DNA of 64,000 nt from Paraburkholderia sp. D15 (GTDB taxonomy: Bacteria > Pseudomonadota > Gammaproteobacteria > Burkholderiales > Burkholderiaceae). Position numbers and translations under genes: made by a program. The notes below the pieces were generated by a model, which saw only the letters and a program-made list of their open reading frames with translations, had not been told where the DNA came from and made no database searches. This document shows positions 51,721 through 61,900 of this stretch, piece by piece. The stretch covers positions 248,001-312,000 of the forward strand of contig NZ_CP110395.1 in assembly GCF_029910215.1 (NCBI RefSeq). The letters run 5' to 3'. Each line of letters begins with the position of its first letter. Within the stretch, counting starts at the first letter, position 1.

Positions 51721-53286
51721 ATGAAGTGGTTCGACCGCATGACCGTATTCCGCAAACTGTTGCTGGCATTTGCCGTGGTGATCGGCTTTTGCGTGGTGAT
51801 CGGCGCAACCGCGCTGAACACGCTGTCGTCGATGCATGACATCACGACCGTCATCGGCGACAAGCACATGAATGGCCTCTACTGGATGGAAGAGGCGAAC
51901 CGCCACAAGATCGACTCCGACCTCGCCGCCGCGAATCTCGGCTATGCCGCCGACGACGCGGCCCGTCAAAAGCTGAAGGACGGCATCGTCGCGTCGCTGA
52001 AGACCATGCACGGCGCCTACGACGAATATCGCAAGACGACCGGCAGCGCCAGGGGCCAGGAAATGTTCGACGCCGTGCTGCGCGAGTCGGGCGTGTGGGA
52101 AAGCATCGTGCACCAGCAGATCGGTCTCGAACCGATTCCGGCTGGCGTCGATAACAACGAACTCGTGCGCCGCGCGATCGCCGCGAGCGAAGCGCTGCGC
52201 GACCGCATCACCGCGCTGATCGACTACCGTCGCCAGCAGGCGGTGGAAGCGCAGCAGGAAGCGAGCGACGACTATCAGCACATGCGCATCGTGATGAGCG
52301 TGCTGGTGCTCGGCGCGATCGTCGCGGGCATGGCGCTCGCCACCTTGATCGCGCGCCGTCTGTCGCGTCAGCTCGGCGGCGAACCGGACTACGCGATGCA
52401 GATCGCCAACCGGATCGCCGACGGCGACCTCAGCGTGCGCGTCGACACCCGCGCGGGCGACAACGACAGCATGCTGTTCGCGCTGCGCAACATGCGCGAG
52501 CGTCTGGCCGGCATCGTGTCGGGCATCAGCGAGTCGAGCGAATCGATCCTGATGGCGTCGGGCGAAATCGCGCAGGGCAACACCGACCTGTCGCAACGCA
52601 CCGAGGAACAGGCAGCGGCGCTGCAGGAAACCGCGTCGAGCATGCAGCAGTTGACCTCGACGGTGAAGATGAACGCCGAGAACGCGCAACAGGCGGGCGG
52701 CGTCGCGCACGGCGCGTCGGAAGTCGCGGCGCGCGGCAGTCATCTGGTCGGCGACGTGGTCGAGACCATGCGCGAACTGGCGGCCGGTTCGAAGCGGATG
52801 ACGGACATCATCGCGGTGATCGAAGGGATCGCGTTCCAGACCAACATCCTCGCGTTGAACGCGGCGGTCGAGGCGGCGCGCGCCGGCGAACAGGGCCGCG
52901 GCTTCGCGGTGGTGGCGGGCGAAGTGCGCTCGCTCGCGCAGCGCAGCGCGGTGTCGGCGAAGGAGATCAAGGAACTGATCGAGAACTCGACGGCACGCGT
53001 GGGCAGCGGCGCCGAACTCGCCGAACGCGCCGGCCAGACGATGGCCGAGGTCACGCATGCGGTGAAGCGCGTGACCGACATCATGGGCGAGATTTCGTCG
53101 GCGTCGCAGGAACAAAGCACCGGCATCGAGGAAGTCAACCGCGCGGTCGCGCAGATGGACGACGTGACCCAGCAGAACGCCGCGCTGGTCGAACAGGCTG
53201 CTGCTGCGGCGGCGTCGATGGCGGATCAGGCGCGTCAACTTCAAGCGGCCGTCACGGTGTTTTCGCTCGAAGCGCGCGGCGCTTAA
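51721..53286 (+). CDS. Methyl-accepting chemotaxis protein
   Basis: The 521-residue receptor has a first membrane helix ([20 protein letters not shown]), a four-helix-bundle periplasmic sensor of about 165 residues, a second helix ([20 protein letters not shown]), a HAMP domain ([17 protein letters not shown]) and the cytoplasmic coiled coil with [20 protein letters not shown]. It lacks a C-terminal xWxxF pentapeptide, unlike the other chemoreceptor of this window, so it probably depends on assistance for methylation. A FliA-like promoter precedes it, and a hairpin terminator follows at 53341. Confidence 0.93.
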   Translation: MKWFDRMTVFRKLLLAFAVVIGFCVVIGATALNTLSSMHDITTVIGDKHMNGLYWMEEANRHKIDSDLAAANLGYAADDAARQKLKDGIVASLKTMHGAYDEYRKTTGSARGQEMFDAVLRESGVWESIVHQQIGLEPIPAGVDNNELVRRAIAASEALRDRITALIDYRRQQAVEAQQEASDDYQHMRIVMSVLVLGAIVAGMALATLIARRLSRQLGGEPDYAMQIANRIADGDLSVRVDTRAGDNDSMLFALRNMRERLAGIVSGISESSESILMASGEIAQGNTDLSQRTEEQAAALQETASSMQQLTSTVKMNAENAQQAGGVAHGASEVAARGSHLVGDVVETMRELAAGSKRMTDIIAVIEGIAFQTNILALNAAVEAARAGEQGRGFAVVAGEVRSLAQRSAVSAKEIKELIENSTARVGSGAELAERAGQTMAEVTHAVKRVTDIMGEISSASQEQSTGIEEVNRAVAQMDDVTQQNAALVEQAAAAAASMADQARQLQAAVTVFSLEARGA

Positions 53287-53340
53287 AGCGAGTCCTGAAA
53301 CCCGTTCCGAAGCCAGCCCGTCAAGCTCGCACGCAACGGC

Positions 53341-53366
53341 AACGCGCGGCGAAAACCGCGCGTTTT
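53341..53366 (+). terminator. Terminator of the chemoreceptor gene
   Basis: AACGCGCGG-CGAAAA-CCGCGCGTT followed by TT forms a 9-bp stem with a short T-tract, 55 bases after the receptor stop codon. Confidence 0.7.
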
Positions 53367-53481
53367 ACCGGCCTTGCCAGGCCCCATGGCACTCCGTACA
53401 CTCGCGCCTGATTCCCGAGCGGCGGCGTCGATTCCGGCGCCGTCCACGATACACCGCGCCGATTAGAGGAGAACCCCCGTC

Positions 53482-54789
53482 ATGGCCGATTCCTACTTCC
53501 CCCACTGGCGACGCCAGCCCGCCGGCGCCGAAGGCCGTATCGTCGGCACCGACGAACGGCTCGCGTGGCCGCAGATGATCGCGATGGGCGTCCAGCACGT
53601 CGTCGCGATGTTCGGCTCCACGGTGCTCGCGCCGCTGCTGATGGGCTTCGATCCGAACCTGTGCATCTTCATGTCGGGCATCGGCACGCTGCTGTTCTTC
53701 GTGCTGGTCGGCGGCCGCGTGCCGAGCTATCTCGGTTCGAGCTTCGCCTTCATCGGCCTCGTGATCGCGGTGACCGGCTACGGCGGTCATGGTCCCAACC
53801 TGAACATCCCGGTCGCGCTCGGCGGCATCATCGCGTGCGGCGTGGTGTATGCGGTGATCGGCCTGATCGTGTCGGCGGTCGGCACGCGCTGGATCGAAAC
53901 GCTGATGCCGCCGGTCGTGACCGGCGCGATCGTCTGCGTGATCGGCTTGAATCTCGCGCCGATCGCGGTGCACGGCGTGAGCGGCAGCAACTTCGATTCG
54001 TGGATGGCGCTCGTCACGGTGCTGTGCGTGAGCGCGGTCGCGGTGTTCGCGCGCGGCATGCTGCAACGCCTGCTGATTCTCGTCGGCCTGCTGATGGCCT
54101 ACGTGATCTACGCGATCGTCACCAACGGTCTCGGCATGGGCAAGCCGATCGATTTCGCGATCGTCGCCAACGCCGCGTGGTTCGGCATGCCGCATTTCAC
54201 CGCACCGGTCTTCAACCTGCAGGCGATGACCCTGCTCGCGCCGATCGCGGTGATTCTCGTCGCGGAAAACCTCGGCCACATCAAGGCGGTGAGCGCGATG
54301 ACCGGGCAGAACCTCGACCGTTACGTGGGCCGCGCCTTTCTCGGCGACGGCCTCGCCACCATCGTGTCGGGCTTCGCGGGCGGCACGGGGGTGACGACGT
54401 ACGCGGAGAACATCGGCGTGATGGCCGTCACCAAAATCTACTCGACGCTGGTGTTCGTGATCGCCGCGTTGATCGCGCTGCTGCTCGGTTTTTCGCCGAA
54501 GTTCGGCGCGGTGATCCAGACCATTCCGGGGCCGGTGCTCGGCGGCGTGTCGATCGTCGTGTTCGGTCTGATCGCGGTGACGGGCGCGCGCATCTGGGTC
54601 GTCAACAAGGTCGACTTCTCCGATAACCGCAACCTGATCGTCGCGGCCGTGACGCTCGTGCTCGGCGCCGGCGATTTCTCGCTGAAGCTCGGCGGCTTCG
54701 GTCTCGGCGGCATCGGCACCGCGACCTTCGGCGCGATCATTCTCTACGCGCTGCTGCGCCGCAAACCGGCGCAAGGGCCGGTGGCCTGA
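53482..54789 (+). CDS. Uracil/pyrimidine permease (NCS2 family)
   Basis: The 435-residue transporter has about 12-14 hydrophobic segments. It carries the NCS2 signatures AENLGHIKAVSAMTG and GGTGVTTYAENIGVMAVTK, with Glu in AENLGH and Glu in YAENIG typical of the uracil-type members UraA and RutG. VQHVVAMFGSTVLAPLL in helix 1 also fits. It should import uracil or a related pyrimidine by proton symport. It is convergent with the antiporter gene, the stops being six bases apart. Confidence 0.92.
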   Translation: MADSYFPHWRRQPAGAEGRIVGTDERLAWPQMIAMGVQHVVAMFGSTVLAPLLMGFDPNLCIFMSGIGTLLFFVLVGGRVPSYLGSSFAFIGLVIAVTGYGGHGPNLNIPVALGGIIACGVVYAVIGLIVSAVGTRWIETLMPPVVTGAIVCVIGLNLAPIAVHGVSGSNFDSWMALVTVLCVSAVAVFARGMLQRLLILVGLLMAYVIYAIVTNGLGMGKPIDFAIVANAAWFGMPHFTAPVFNLQAMTLLAPIAVILVAENLGHIKAVSAMTGQNLDRYVGRAFLGDGLATIVSGFAGGTGVTTYAENIGVMAVTKIYSTLVFVIAALIALLLGFSPKFGAVIQTIPGPVLGGVSIVVFGLIAVTGARIWVVNKVDFSDNRNLIVAAVTLVLGAGDFSLKLGGFGLGGIGTATFGAIILYALLRRKPAQGPVA

Positions 54790-54795
54790 CAGGTT

Positions 54796-56451
54796 CTACT
54801 TGCGGCGCGCAGTCAGCGCCGTCTCCGACAGATCCACCTCGCGCATCAGCTTGTTCAACGTCTCGTCGTTGATCGTGCGGCTGTTGCGTAGCGCCAGCAA
54901 GGTCTTGCGTTCGGCGCGCATCGCGGCCAGCTTCATCGTGAATTCCAGTGACTCCGCGCGGCGCGCGAGGTCGCGCGATTCCTGCTCGTCGTCGAGCGAC
55001 GCGAGCCGGCGGCGGTACAGATCCATCACCCGGGCGGTCACATCCGCCGCGTACGCCGCCGCAGATTCGTCGAGATCGGCGGACTCGGTTTCGTGGACGT
55101 CGTCGATCGCGCGGATCGCGGCTTGCGCCGCCATCGTGCGGGCGAGGGTTTCCTCGGCCGCGTGCGGGTCCTTGTGCTTGCGCCAGCCGTGCAGCAGGAA
55201 CGGCAACGTCACCACCGCCACCAGCAGCGACACCAGAATCACGCCCGACGCGATGAAGATCGCCAGATCGCGGCCGGGTAGCGGCGCACCGTTCTTCAAC
55301 ACTTCCGGCAACGACAACACACCGGCCAGCGTCACCGCGCCGCGTACGCCGGCGACCGTCGTCACCGTGGCGGTGCGCAGACCCGGCACCGCGTTCGCCA
55401 CGCCGTGCTTCGTCGCGCCCCGGCTCGCGAACCAGCGCAACAGCCACACCCAGACGAAGCGCATTGCGTAGAGCGCCACCGCAACCGCCGCGATATAGCC
55501 GATCAGCAAGCCGACCTGCACGTCGCTCGTTTCATGCGCGTCGAGCAGCGCGCGGCCGAGAATGTGCGGAAACTGCAGCCCGAGCAGAATGAACACCATG
55601 CCGTTGAAGACGAACTCGATCATGCTCCACGTGGTGCCCGCGCGAATCCGCGTCGATGCCGGTCCCGCGTTCGCGACGCTCGTGTAGTTCATCATCATGC
55701 CGGCGGCGACGGCGGCGAGAATGCCGGACAACTCGAAGCGCTCGGCGATCAGATACGCGGCGAACGGAATCAGCAGGGTCATCACGACGCCGGGTGCGGG
55801 GTCGCCCTCTTCGTTGAGATTCAGCAGATGCGTCGACGCGAAACTGAACAGCCAGCTCACCGCCGCGCCGACCAGCAGTCCGCCCAGCGCGATGATCACG
55901 AAACTGATCGACGCGTCGCGCAGCGAAAACACGCCGGTCATCGCGGCGGCGATCGCGAACTTCAGCGCGACCAGACCCGACGCGTCGTTCATCAGCGCTT
56001 CACCTTCGAGAATGTGCATCAATCGCCCGGGGATCTTGCCCTTGCCGACGATGCCCGACAGCGCGACCGCGTCGGTCGGCGACAACACCGCCGCGAGCGC
56101 GAACGCGACCGGCAACGAAATGGCCGGCACCAGCGCATGCACGAAATAGCCGACCGCCAGCACCGTCATGAACACGAGACCGAGCGCGAGCATCAGGATC
56201 GAACGGCGCGCCATGTAGAACTCGCGCTTCGGAATGCGCCACCCGTCCGCGAACAGCAGCGGCGGGATGAACAGCATCATGAAGATGTCCGGATCGAAGG
56301 TGACGTGCAGGCCGAGCGCCGGCCATGCGAGGAATGCGCCGATCGCGATCTGCACGAGCGGCAGCGGCAACGAGAACGGCAGAAGACGGATCGCGATGCC
56401 CGACACGGACACGGCCAGCAGGAGGATCAATACGGTAAAGACAATGTCCAT
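54796..56451 (-). CDS. CPA1-type Na+/H+ antiporter
   Basis: The 551-residue protein has 11-13 membrane helices in its first 400 residues. Landmarks are LAAVLSPTDAVALSGIVGKG, ALMNDASGLVALKFAIAA (the ND motif whose Asp binds cations), and AGVRGAVTLAGVLSLPE. The C-terminal 130 residues are cytoplasmic, helical and charged. It exchanges sodium or potassium for protons. The product looks complete. Confidence 0.92.
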   Translation of the reverse strand: MDIVFTVLILLLAVSVSGIAIRLLPFSLPLPLVQIAIGAFLAWPALGLHVTFDPDIFMMLFIPPLLFADGWRIPKREFYMARRSILMLALGLVFMTVLAVGYFVHALVPAISLPVAFALAAVLSPTDAVALSGIVGKGKIPGRLMHILEGEALMNDASGLVALKFAIAAAMTGVFSLRDASISFVIIALGGLLVGAAVSWLFSFASTHLLNLNEEGDPAPGVVMTLLIPFAAYLIAERFELSGILAAVAAGMMMNYTSVANAGPASTRIRAGTTWSMIEFVFNGMVFILLGLQFPHILGRALLDAHETSDVQVGLLIGYIAAVAVALYAMRFVWVWLLRWFASRGATKHGVANAVPGLRTATVTTVAGVRGAVTLAGVLSLPEVLKNGAPLPGRDLAIFIASGVILVSLLVAVVTLPFLLHGWRKHKDPHAAEETLARTMAAQAAIRAIDDVHETESADLDESAAAYAADVTARVMDLYRRRLASLDDEQESRDLARRAESLEFTMKLAAMRAERKTLLALRNSRTINDETLNKLMREVDLSETALTARRK

Positions 56452-56774
56452 CGGTCTGTTTCTGGGGATGACGGGTTGCGTGGATGAGCTTCGACGTGAG
56501 GCGCCGCGGGAAGTTTAGCCCGATGCCGCCCGATACCACTGCGGACAACACGGGCGCCACCGCCGGCTGCGCACCGTAACGGTGCGCGCGACGCCCCCGC
56601 GCGGCGCATCGGCCCTTGCGCCGTGCAATCTCCAATGCAAACGTCATGCGAATGTGCGCCACCGTGCGCATGGAGCTTGCTTAAGCCATACCGATGACGC
56701 ACATTTTGAGAAACGGCGCCGAGGTTGTTCGCTTCCGCGTTCGGACCGGCCCGGCTCTCGCGTGAGAGGATTGC
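56452..56774. other. Divergent promoter region of antiporter and EAL genes
   Basis: About 320 bases with no gene that I can support. It should hold the promoters of the divergent antiporter and EAL genes. I see no strong promoter boxes. Confidence 0.4.
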
Positions 56775-58052
56775 ATGACCATTGCGCAACAGGAAAGGAC
56801 GGCCAGCGCGCCGCATGGCTTCGATGTCGAGGTGACGTCGGGTCTCGAACGCTATTCGGCGCAGCATGGCGAGCTGACGCTGACCAGCGTGTTTCAACCG
56901 ATCTTCAGCCTTTCGCATATGCGGGCGGTCGGCTACGAGGGACTGCTGCGCGCGCATGACACGCTCGACCGTCCGGTGTCGCCGCTCGACGTATTCGGCG
57001 AGGCCGCGCGTGTCGGCGACGTGCTGCAGGTAGACCGGCTCGCGCAGACGCTGCATCTGGAAAACTTCAAGGTGCTCGGCGCCGATCGAGAATGGCTGTT
57101 CCTGAACGTGCATCCGGGCGCGCTCACCGATCCGTATCTGTCGGCGGCTTTGCTGGCCACGCTCAAGCGGCTCGATCTGCCGCCGCGCCGCATCGTGCTC
57201 GAAGTGCTCGAACAGCGCGCCGAAGACCTCGAACGTCTCGCCGATGCGGTACGGCAGTTCCGCGAACGCGGCTTCCTGATCGCGCTCGACGATTTCGGCG
57301 CGGGGCATTCGAACGTCGAACGGATCTGGCAGTTGAATCCGGACATCGTGAAGCTCGACCGCATCATGCTGTCGCATGCCGCGCATCGCGCCGACATGGC
57401 GACGATCCTGCCGGGGCTCGTCGCGTTACTGCACGAAGCGGGCAAGCTGGTGCTGATCGAGGGCGTGGAAACCGAGCATGAAGCGCAGATGGCGCTCGCC
57501 TGCAATGCCGACTTCGTGCAGGGCTTCTTCTTCGGCCGGCCGAATCCGGGTGCGGCGGATGCGGTGCATGCGGCGGCCTGCATCAGCGAATTGACCGAAC
57601 GCTATCGCGATCAGACCGAGGCGCGCGAGCGGCGTGGGGCTAGCCGGCTCGTGCCGTATCTGCGCGCATTCGAGCGCGCGGCCGAACGGCTCGCTGCCGG
57701 CGAACCGCTCGAGGAAGTGTGCTGGAATTTTCTCGCGCTCGACCACGCCGCGCGCTGTTTCCTGCTCGACGCGAAAGGGCGGCAGGCGGGTCGCAACGTC
57801 GTGCTGCGCGCGGACCGCGCCGCGCACGAAACGCGCTTTTTGCCGCTGGCGGACGCGCAAGGCGCGAACTGGCTGCGTCGTCCGTATTTCCGCGATGCGA
57901 TCAATGCGCCGGAGCGCGTGCATGTGACGCGGCCGTATCTGTCGATCAACGAGGCGCTGCCGTGCGTGACGCTGTCGGTGGCGACGCGCGTCGGCGAGCA
58001 GACCTGCGTGTTGTGCGGCGATATCGACTGGGTGGACGAGGAGCGGTTTTGA
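56775..58052 (+). CDS. EAL-domain c-di-GMP phosphodiesterase with C-terminal sensor-like region
   Basis: The 425-residue protein has an EAL domain (about residues 35-265). The usual EALLR is EGLLR, but the Glu is kept. FLNVHPG, LEVLEQ, ALDDFGAGHSN with the double Asp, IVKLDR and LIEGVETEHE supply all metal and catalytic residues, so it should cleave c-di-GMP. The last 130 residues resemble a Cache/PDC-like sensor (RCFLLDAKGRQAGRNVVL, RPYFRDAINAPERVHVTRPY). No membrane helix is seen, so the sensor would be cytoplasmic. Confidence 0.9.
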   Translation: MTIAQQERTASAPHGFDVEVTSGLERYSAQHGELTLTSVFQPIFSLSHMRAVGYEGLLRAHDTLDRPVSPLDVFGEAARVGDVLQVDRLAQTLHLENFKVLGADREWLFLNVHPGALTDPYLSAALLATLKRLDLPPRRIVLEVLEQRAEDLERLADAVRQFRERGFLIALDDFGAGHSNVERIWQLNPDIVKLDRIMLSHAAHRADMATILPGLVALLHEAGKLVLIEGVETEHEAQMALACNADFVQGFFFGRPNPGAADAVHAAACISELTERYRDQTEARERRGASRLVPYLRAFERAAERLAAGEPLEEVCWNFLALDHAARCFLLDAKGRQAGRNVVLRADRAAHETRFLPLADAQGANWLRRPYFRDAINAPERVHVTRPYLSINEALPCVTLSVATRVGEQTCVLCGDIDWVDEERF

Positions 58053-58086
58053 GCGGGCGGGCGCGGTGAGGAGGTTTGTGGGGCCG

Positions 58087-58150
58087 CGTGCAACCGCTCG
58101 CAACCGCTTGCAACCGTTCGCAGCCGCGTAAAGCCGCGTGCAGCCGTTCG
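58087..58150. repeat. Six-unit imperfect decamer repeat
   Basis: Six tandem 10-bp units of the type CNTGCAACCG occur (CGTGCAACCG, CTCGCAACCG, CTTGCAACCG, TTCGCAGCCG, CGTAAAGCCG, CGTGCAGCCG), followed by a partial seventh. They lie between the EAL and cutC genes. A 10-bp period places each unit on the same helical face. It may be a slippage-prone micro-repeat or a regulatory array. Confidence 0.7.
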
Positions 58151-58240
58151 AGCATCGCTTCGCCCACGCAGCGAAAACCTGCGCGACCAGACGTTCGTGC
58201 GCGATGATGTCGTTTTCCACGACGACATCTCGCCGCGACC

Positions 58241-58942
58241 ATGACCGTTCTACTCGAAGTCATCGCCACCACCGTCGCCGATGCGCGCGTTGCCGCGCAA
58301 GCGGGCGCCGACCGCCTCGAACTCGTCACCGCGATGGGCGAGGGCGGTCTGACGCCGAGCATCGGCTTGATCGAAGCGATGGTGGCCGCCGTACCGATTC
58401 CCGTCAACGTGATCGTGCGGCCGCATAGCCGTTCGTTCGTCTACGACGCCGACGATTACGCGACGATGTGGCGCGACGTGCGCGCGGTGAAGGCGGCGGG
58501 CGCGAACGGCATCGTGATCGGCATGCTGAACGAAGCGGGCGAGATCGACCGCGAAGCGCTCGCGCGTGCGATCGACGCCGCCGATGGGCTCGCCATCACC
58601 TTCCACCGCGCGTTCGACGAGACGCGCGATCTGCGTCGAGCGCTGGACGTACTGCTCGGTTTCGATGCGGTGACGAACGTGCTGACGTCGGGCGGCAAGG
58701 CGTCGGTGCTGGATGCGGAGCCGACGATCGGCGAGTTGATCCGGCAGGCGTCAGGTTCGCATTGCACGATCCTGGCGGGAGCCGGTTTGACGCTGGAGGC
58801 GATTGCCGGCTTCGTGAGCCGGACCCAGGTCGAAGCGGTGCACTTCGGTTCCGGCGTCCGCGAGCGTGGCCACGGTCTGGCGCCCGTCGAGGCCTTCAGA
58901 GTCGCACAGGTCCGGGCCGCGCTGGACGCGACCCGGACCTGA
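58241..58942 (+). CDS. cutC: CutC family protein
   Basis: The 233-residue TIM-barrel protein carries the CutC signatures AGADRLELVTAMGEGGLTPS, VNVIVRPHSRSFVYD, GLAITFHRAFDETRD, VLTSGGKASVLD and ILAGAGLT. CutC was named for copper tolerance, but its direct role is debated. The normal full length is present. It is convergent with the indolepyruvate oxidoreductase gene. Confidence 0.92.
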   Translation: MTVLLEVIATTVADARVAAQAGADRLELVTAMGEGGLTPSIGLIEAMVAAVPIPVNVIVRPHSRSFVYDADDYATMWRDVRAVKAAGANGIVIGMLNEAGEIDREALARAIDAADGLAITFHRAFDETRDLRRALDVLLGFDAVTNVLTSGGKASVLDAEPTIGELIRQASGSHCTILAGAGLTLEAIAGFVSRTQVEAVHFGSGVRERGHGLAPVEAFRVAQVRAALDATRT

Positions 58943-58959
58943 CTGCGCTTATTTCTCGC

Positions 58960-61900
58960 TCACTTCGCGACCACCACCGGAATCCCACGCAACTGCCCGG
59001 CACCCTTCATCTCTTCAAGCGACGCCTTCACTGAAGCACCGGTTGCCGCGTCGATCTGCAGGCGTGCCGCGAGATCGCGCTCGCCGCGCTTCACGCCCGC
59101 CAGATTCGCCAGCTTCACGTGACCGTAACCGCGTACGCGCGCGTGCAGATCGGCAAGCTTCGCCACGTCCTCCAGATTGCTCGCGTCGAGCTTCGTCAAT
59201 GCGCGTTGCAGCGTGGTTTCGTAGTCGCCGGCAAGCTCGCGTTCCATCTTGCGTTCGAGCGTGCGGCCGAACGGATCGAGCATTGTGCCGCGCAGACCGC
59301 GCCATTTCGCCAGCATGCCGAGCACCGGCCACATCCACTGACCGAAAGTCTTCTTGACCGGATTCTTGCCGTGCTGCGGACGCGCGATAGTCGGAGGCGC
59401 GAGATTGAACTTGATGCCGAAGTCCTTGCCGGCCACGCCTTCGAATTGCGCTTCCAGCGCCTCGCGGAAGGCGACGTCCGTGTGCAGACGCGCGACTTCG
59501 TATTCATCCTTCACCGCGAGCAGGCGGTAGAAGGTCGTCGCGACCGCGCGCGTCACGCGTTCGCTGTGGGCATCGACCGCGCTTTCCGCGCGGCGCGCCG
59601 CATCGACCAGCGCGCGGTAACGCTTCGCATAGCCTGCGCCGCCGTAGGTTTGCAGACGCCCTTCGCGATGCGCGATCAGCTCGTCGAGCGTGTCGACCCG
59701 CACCGCCTGTTTCGCCAGATGCCGCGCTTGCCACAACGCTTCCAGCGCGGCCGGGTCCTGCGCCGCCAGACGGCCGATCGAAAACGCCAGCTGATTCATC
59801 TGCACCGCGACGTTGTTCAGTTCGATTGCCCGCATCATCGCCGCGAACGACACCGGCACGAGGCCGAGCTGCCATGCGTAGCCGAGCATCAGGATGTTCG
59901 CGCCGATCGTGTCGCCGAGGAAACGCGTGGCGAGCGCCTGGGCGTCGCAGGTCGACATGCGTTCGGCGCCGGCCGCGTGACGCATCTTGTCGATCAGCGC
60001 GTCCGCATGCAGCGTCGCGTCCGGATTCTGCACGAAGGTCGCGTTCGGGATCGCATGCGTGTTCACCACGATGCGCGTGCGGCCGTGGCGCACCGTTTGC
60101 AGCGCATCGGCACTCGCGCCGACCACCATGTCGCAGGCGAGCAGCACGTCGGCCTGTTGCGTGTCGATACGGACCTGGTTGAGCCATTCGTCGCGCGCGG
60201 CGAAGCGCACGAACGACAGCACCGAGCCGCCTTTCTGCGCGAAACCCATGAAGTCGAGCACGGATGCGCTCTTGCCTTCCAGATGCGCGGCCATGCTGAT
60301 GAGTGCGCCGACCGTCACCACGCCCGTGCCGCCCACGCCCGTCACCAGAATGTCGTAGGGCGCGGCGTCGAGGTGCGTCGCCGGAACCGGTAGCGCGTCG
60401 ACGCGCGCGGCCAGCGCCGCCGGATCGAACGCAGCGCCCGCGGCCTTCTTCAGCTTGCCGCCTTCCACCGTGACGAAGCTCGGGCAGAAGCCGTTCACGC
60501 ACGAATAGTCCTTGTTGCACGACGATTGATCGATACGGCGCTTGCGTCCCAACGCGGTCTCGACCGGTTCGACCGACAGACAGTTCGACTGCACGCCGCA
60601 GTCGCCGCAGCCTTCGCAGACTTCCTCGTTGATGAACAGACGCTTGTCCGGATCGGGAAACTCGCCTTTTTTCCGGCGACGACGCTTTTCCGCCGCGCAG
60701 GTCTGGTCGTAGATCAGCACGGTCACGCCGTCGGTGTCGCGCAGTTCGCGCTGCACGGTGTCCATTTCGCTGCGATGGTGGAACGTGGTGCCCTTCGGAA
60801 ACAGATCGTGATGGCCGTCGTATTTTTCCGGCTCGTCGCTCACCACGACGAAGCGCGACACGCCCTCCGCTTCCACCTGACGCGCGATCTGCGGCACCGA
60901 GATGCTGCCGTCGACGGGCTGGCCGCCGGTCATCGCGACCGCGTCGTTATAGAGAATCTTGTACGTGATGGTGGCCTTCGCGGCCACCGCCTGGCGGATC
61001 GCCAGAATGCCCGAGTGGAAGTACGTACCGTCGCCGAGATTCTGGAACACGTGACGCGTTTTCGTGAACATCGAATGCGAGGCCCAGTCGACGCCTTCGC
61101 CGCCCATCTGGATCAGGCCGGTGGTGTCGCGCTCCATCCACGAGGCCATGAAGTGACAGCCGATGCCGGCGTGCGCGATCGAGCCGTCCGGCACCTTGGT
61201 CGACGTGTTGTGCGGGCAGCCCGAGCAGAAGTACGGCGTGCGCTTCACGCTGTCCGCCGCGTTCGACAGAATGTGCGGCGCGACCAGATCGACCACGCGG
61301 TCGCGGCGATCCAGCGCGGGCTTGTGCTTCGCGAGCCAGTCCGCGAACACCGGCAGAATGCGCGACGGCCGCAGCTCGCCGAGCGAGGACAGCAGCAGCG
61401 TGCCGTCCGCGGCGTTCTTGCCGACCACGACCGGCCGCGTGCCTTGCGTGCGGTTGTAGAGATAGTCCTTGATCTGCTGTTCGATGACCGGGCCTTTTTC
61501 CTCGATCACCAGCACTTCGGAGAGGCCGGAGACGAACGCGTCGATCCGCGTCATCTCCAGCGGAAACGACAGACCGACCTTGTAGATGCGCACGCCGGCC
61601 GCTTCCAGATCGGCGACCGTGAGATCGAGCCGGCGCAGCGTTTCCATCAGGTCCAGATGCGCCTTGCCGCAGGTCACGATGCCCACGTTCGCGTGCGGGC
61701 TCGGCGCGATCCATTTGTCGATGCTGTTCACGCGCGCGAAGTGGCGCACTGCGTCGAGCTTCGCGTGCATGCGCGATTCGATCGTCAGGCTCGGCAGATC
61801 CGGCCAACGGTTGTGCAGGCCGCCGGCGGGCGCGGTGAAGTCCTGCGGCGTCGCCCATTCGGTTTGCAGCGCGTCGAGATCGACCGTCGAACCCGACTCG

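Noticed and set aside
51607..53244. Minus-strand open frame of 545 codons opposite the second chemoreceptor
   Set aside because: Arg/His/Ala-rich noise with no motif, fully antisense to a clear receptor gene.
53365..54774. Minus-strand open frame of 469 codons opposite the permease gene
   Set aside because: Its product is an Arg/His/Asp-rich low-complexity chain, typical of antisense frames; the permease on the other strand is complete.
55405..56487. Plus-strand open frame opposite the antiporter
   Set aside because: His/Arg/Gln-rich artefact of GC-rich antisense DNA.
58087..58150. CRISPR array
   Set aside because: The units are only 10 bp, tandem, without spacers, and no cas genes are present.
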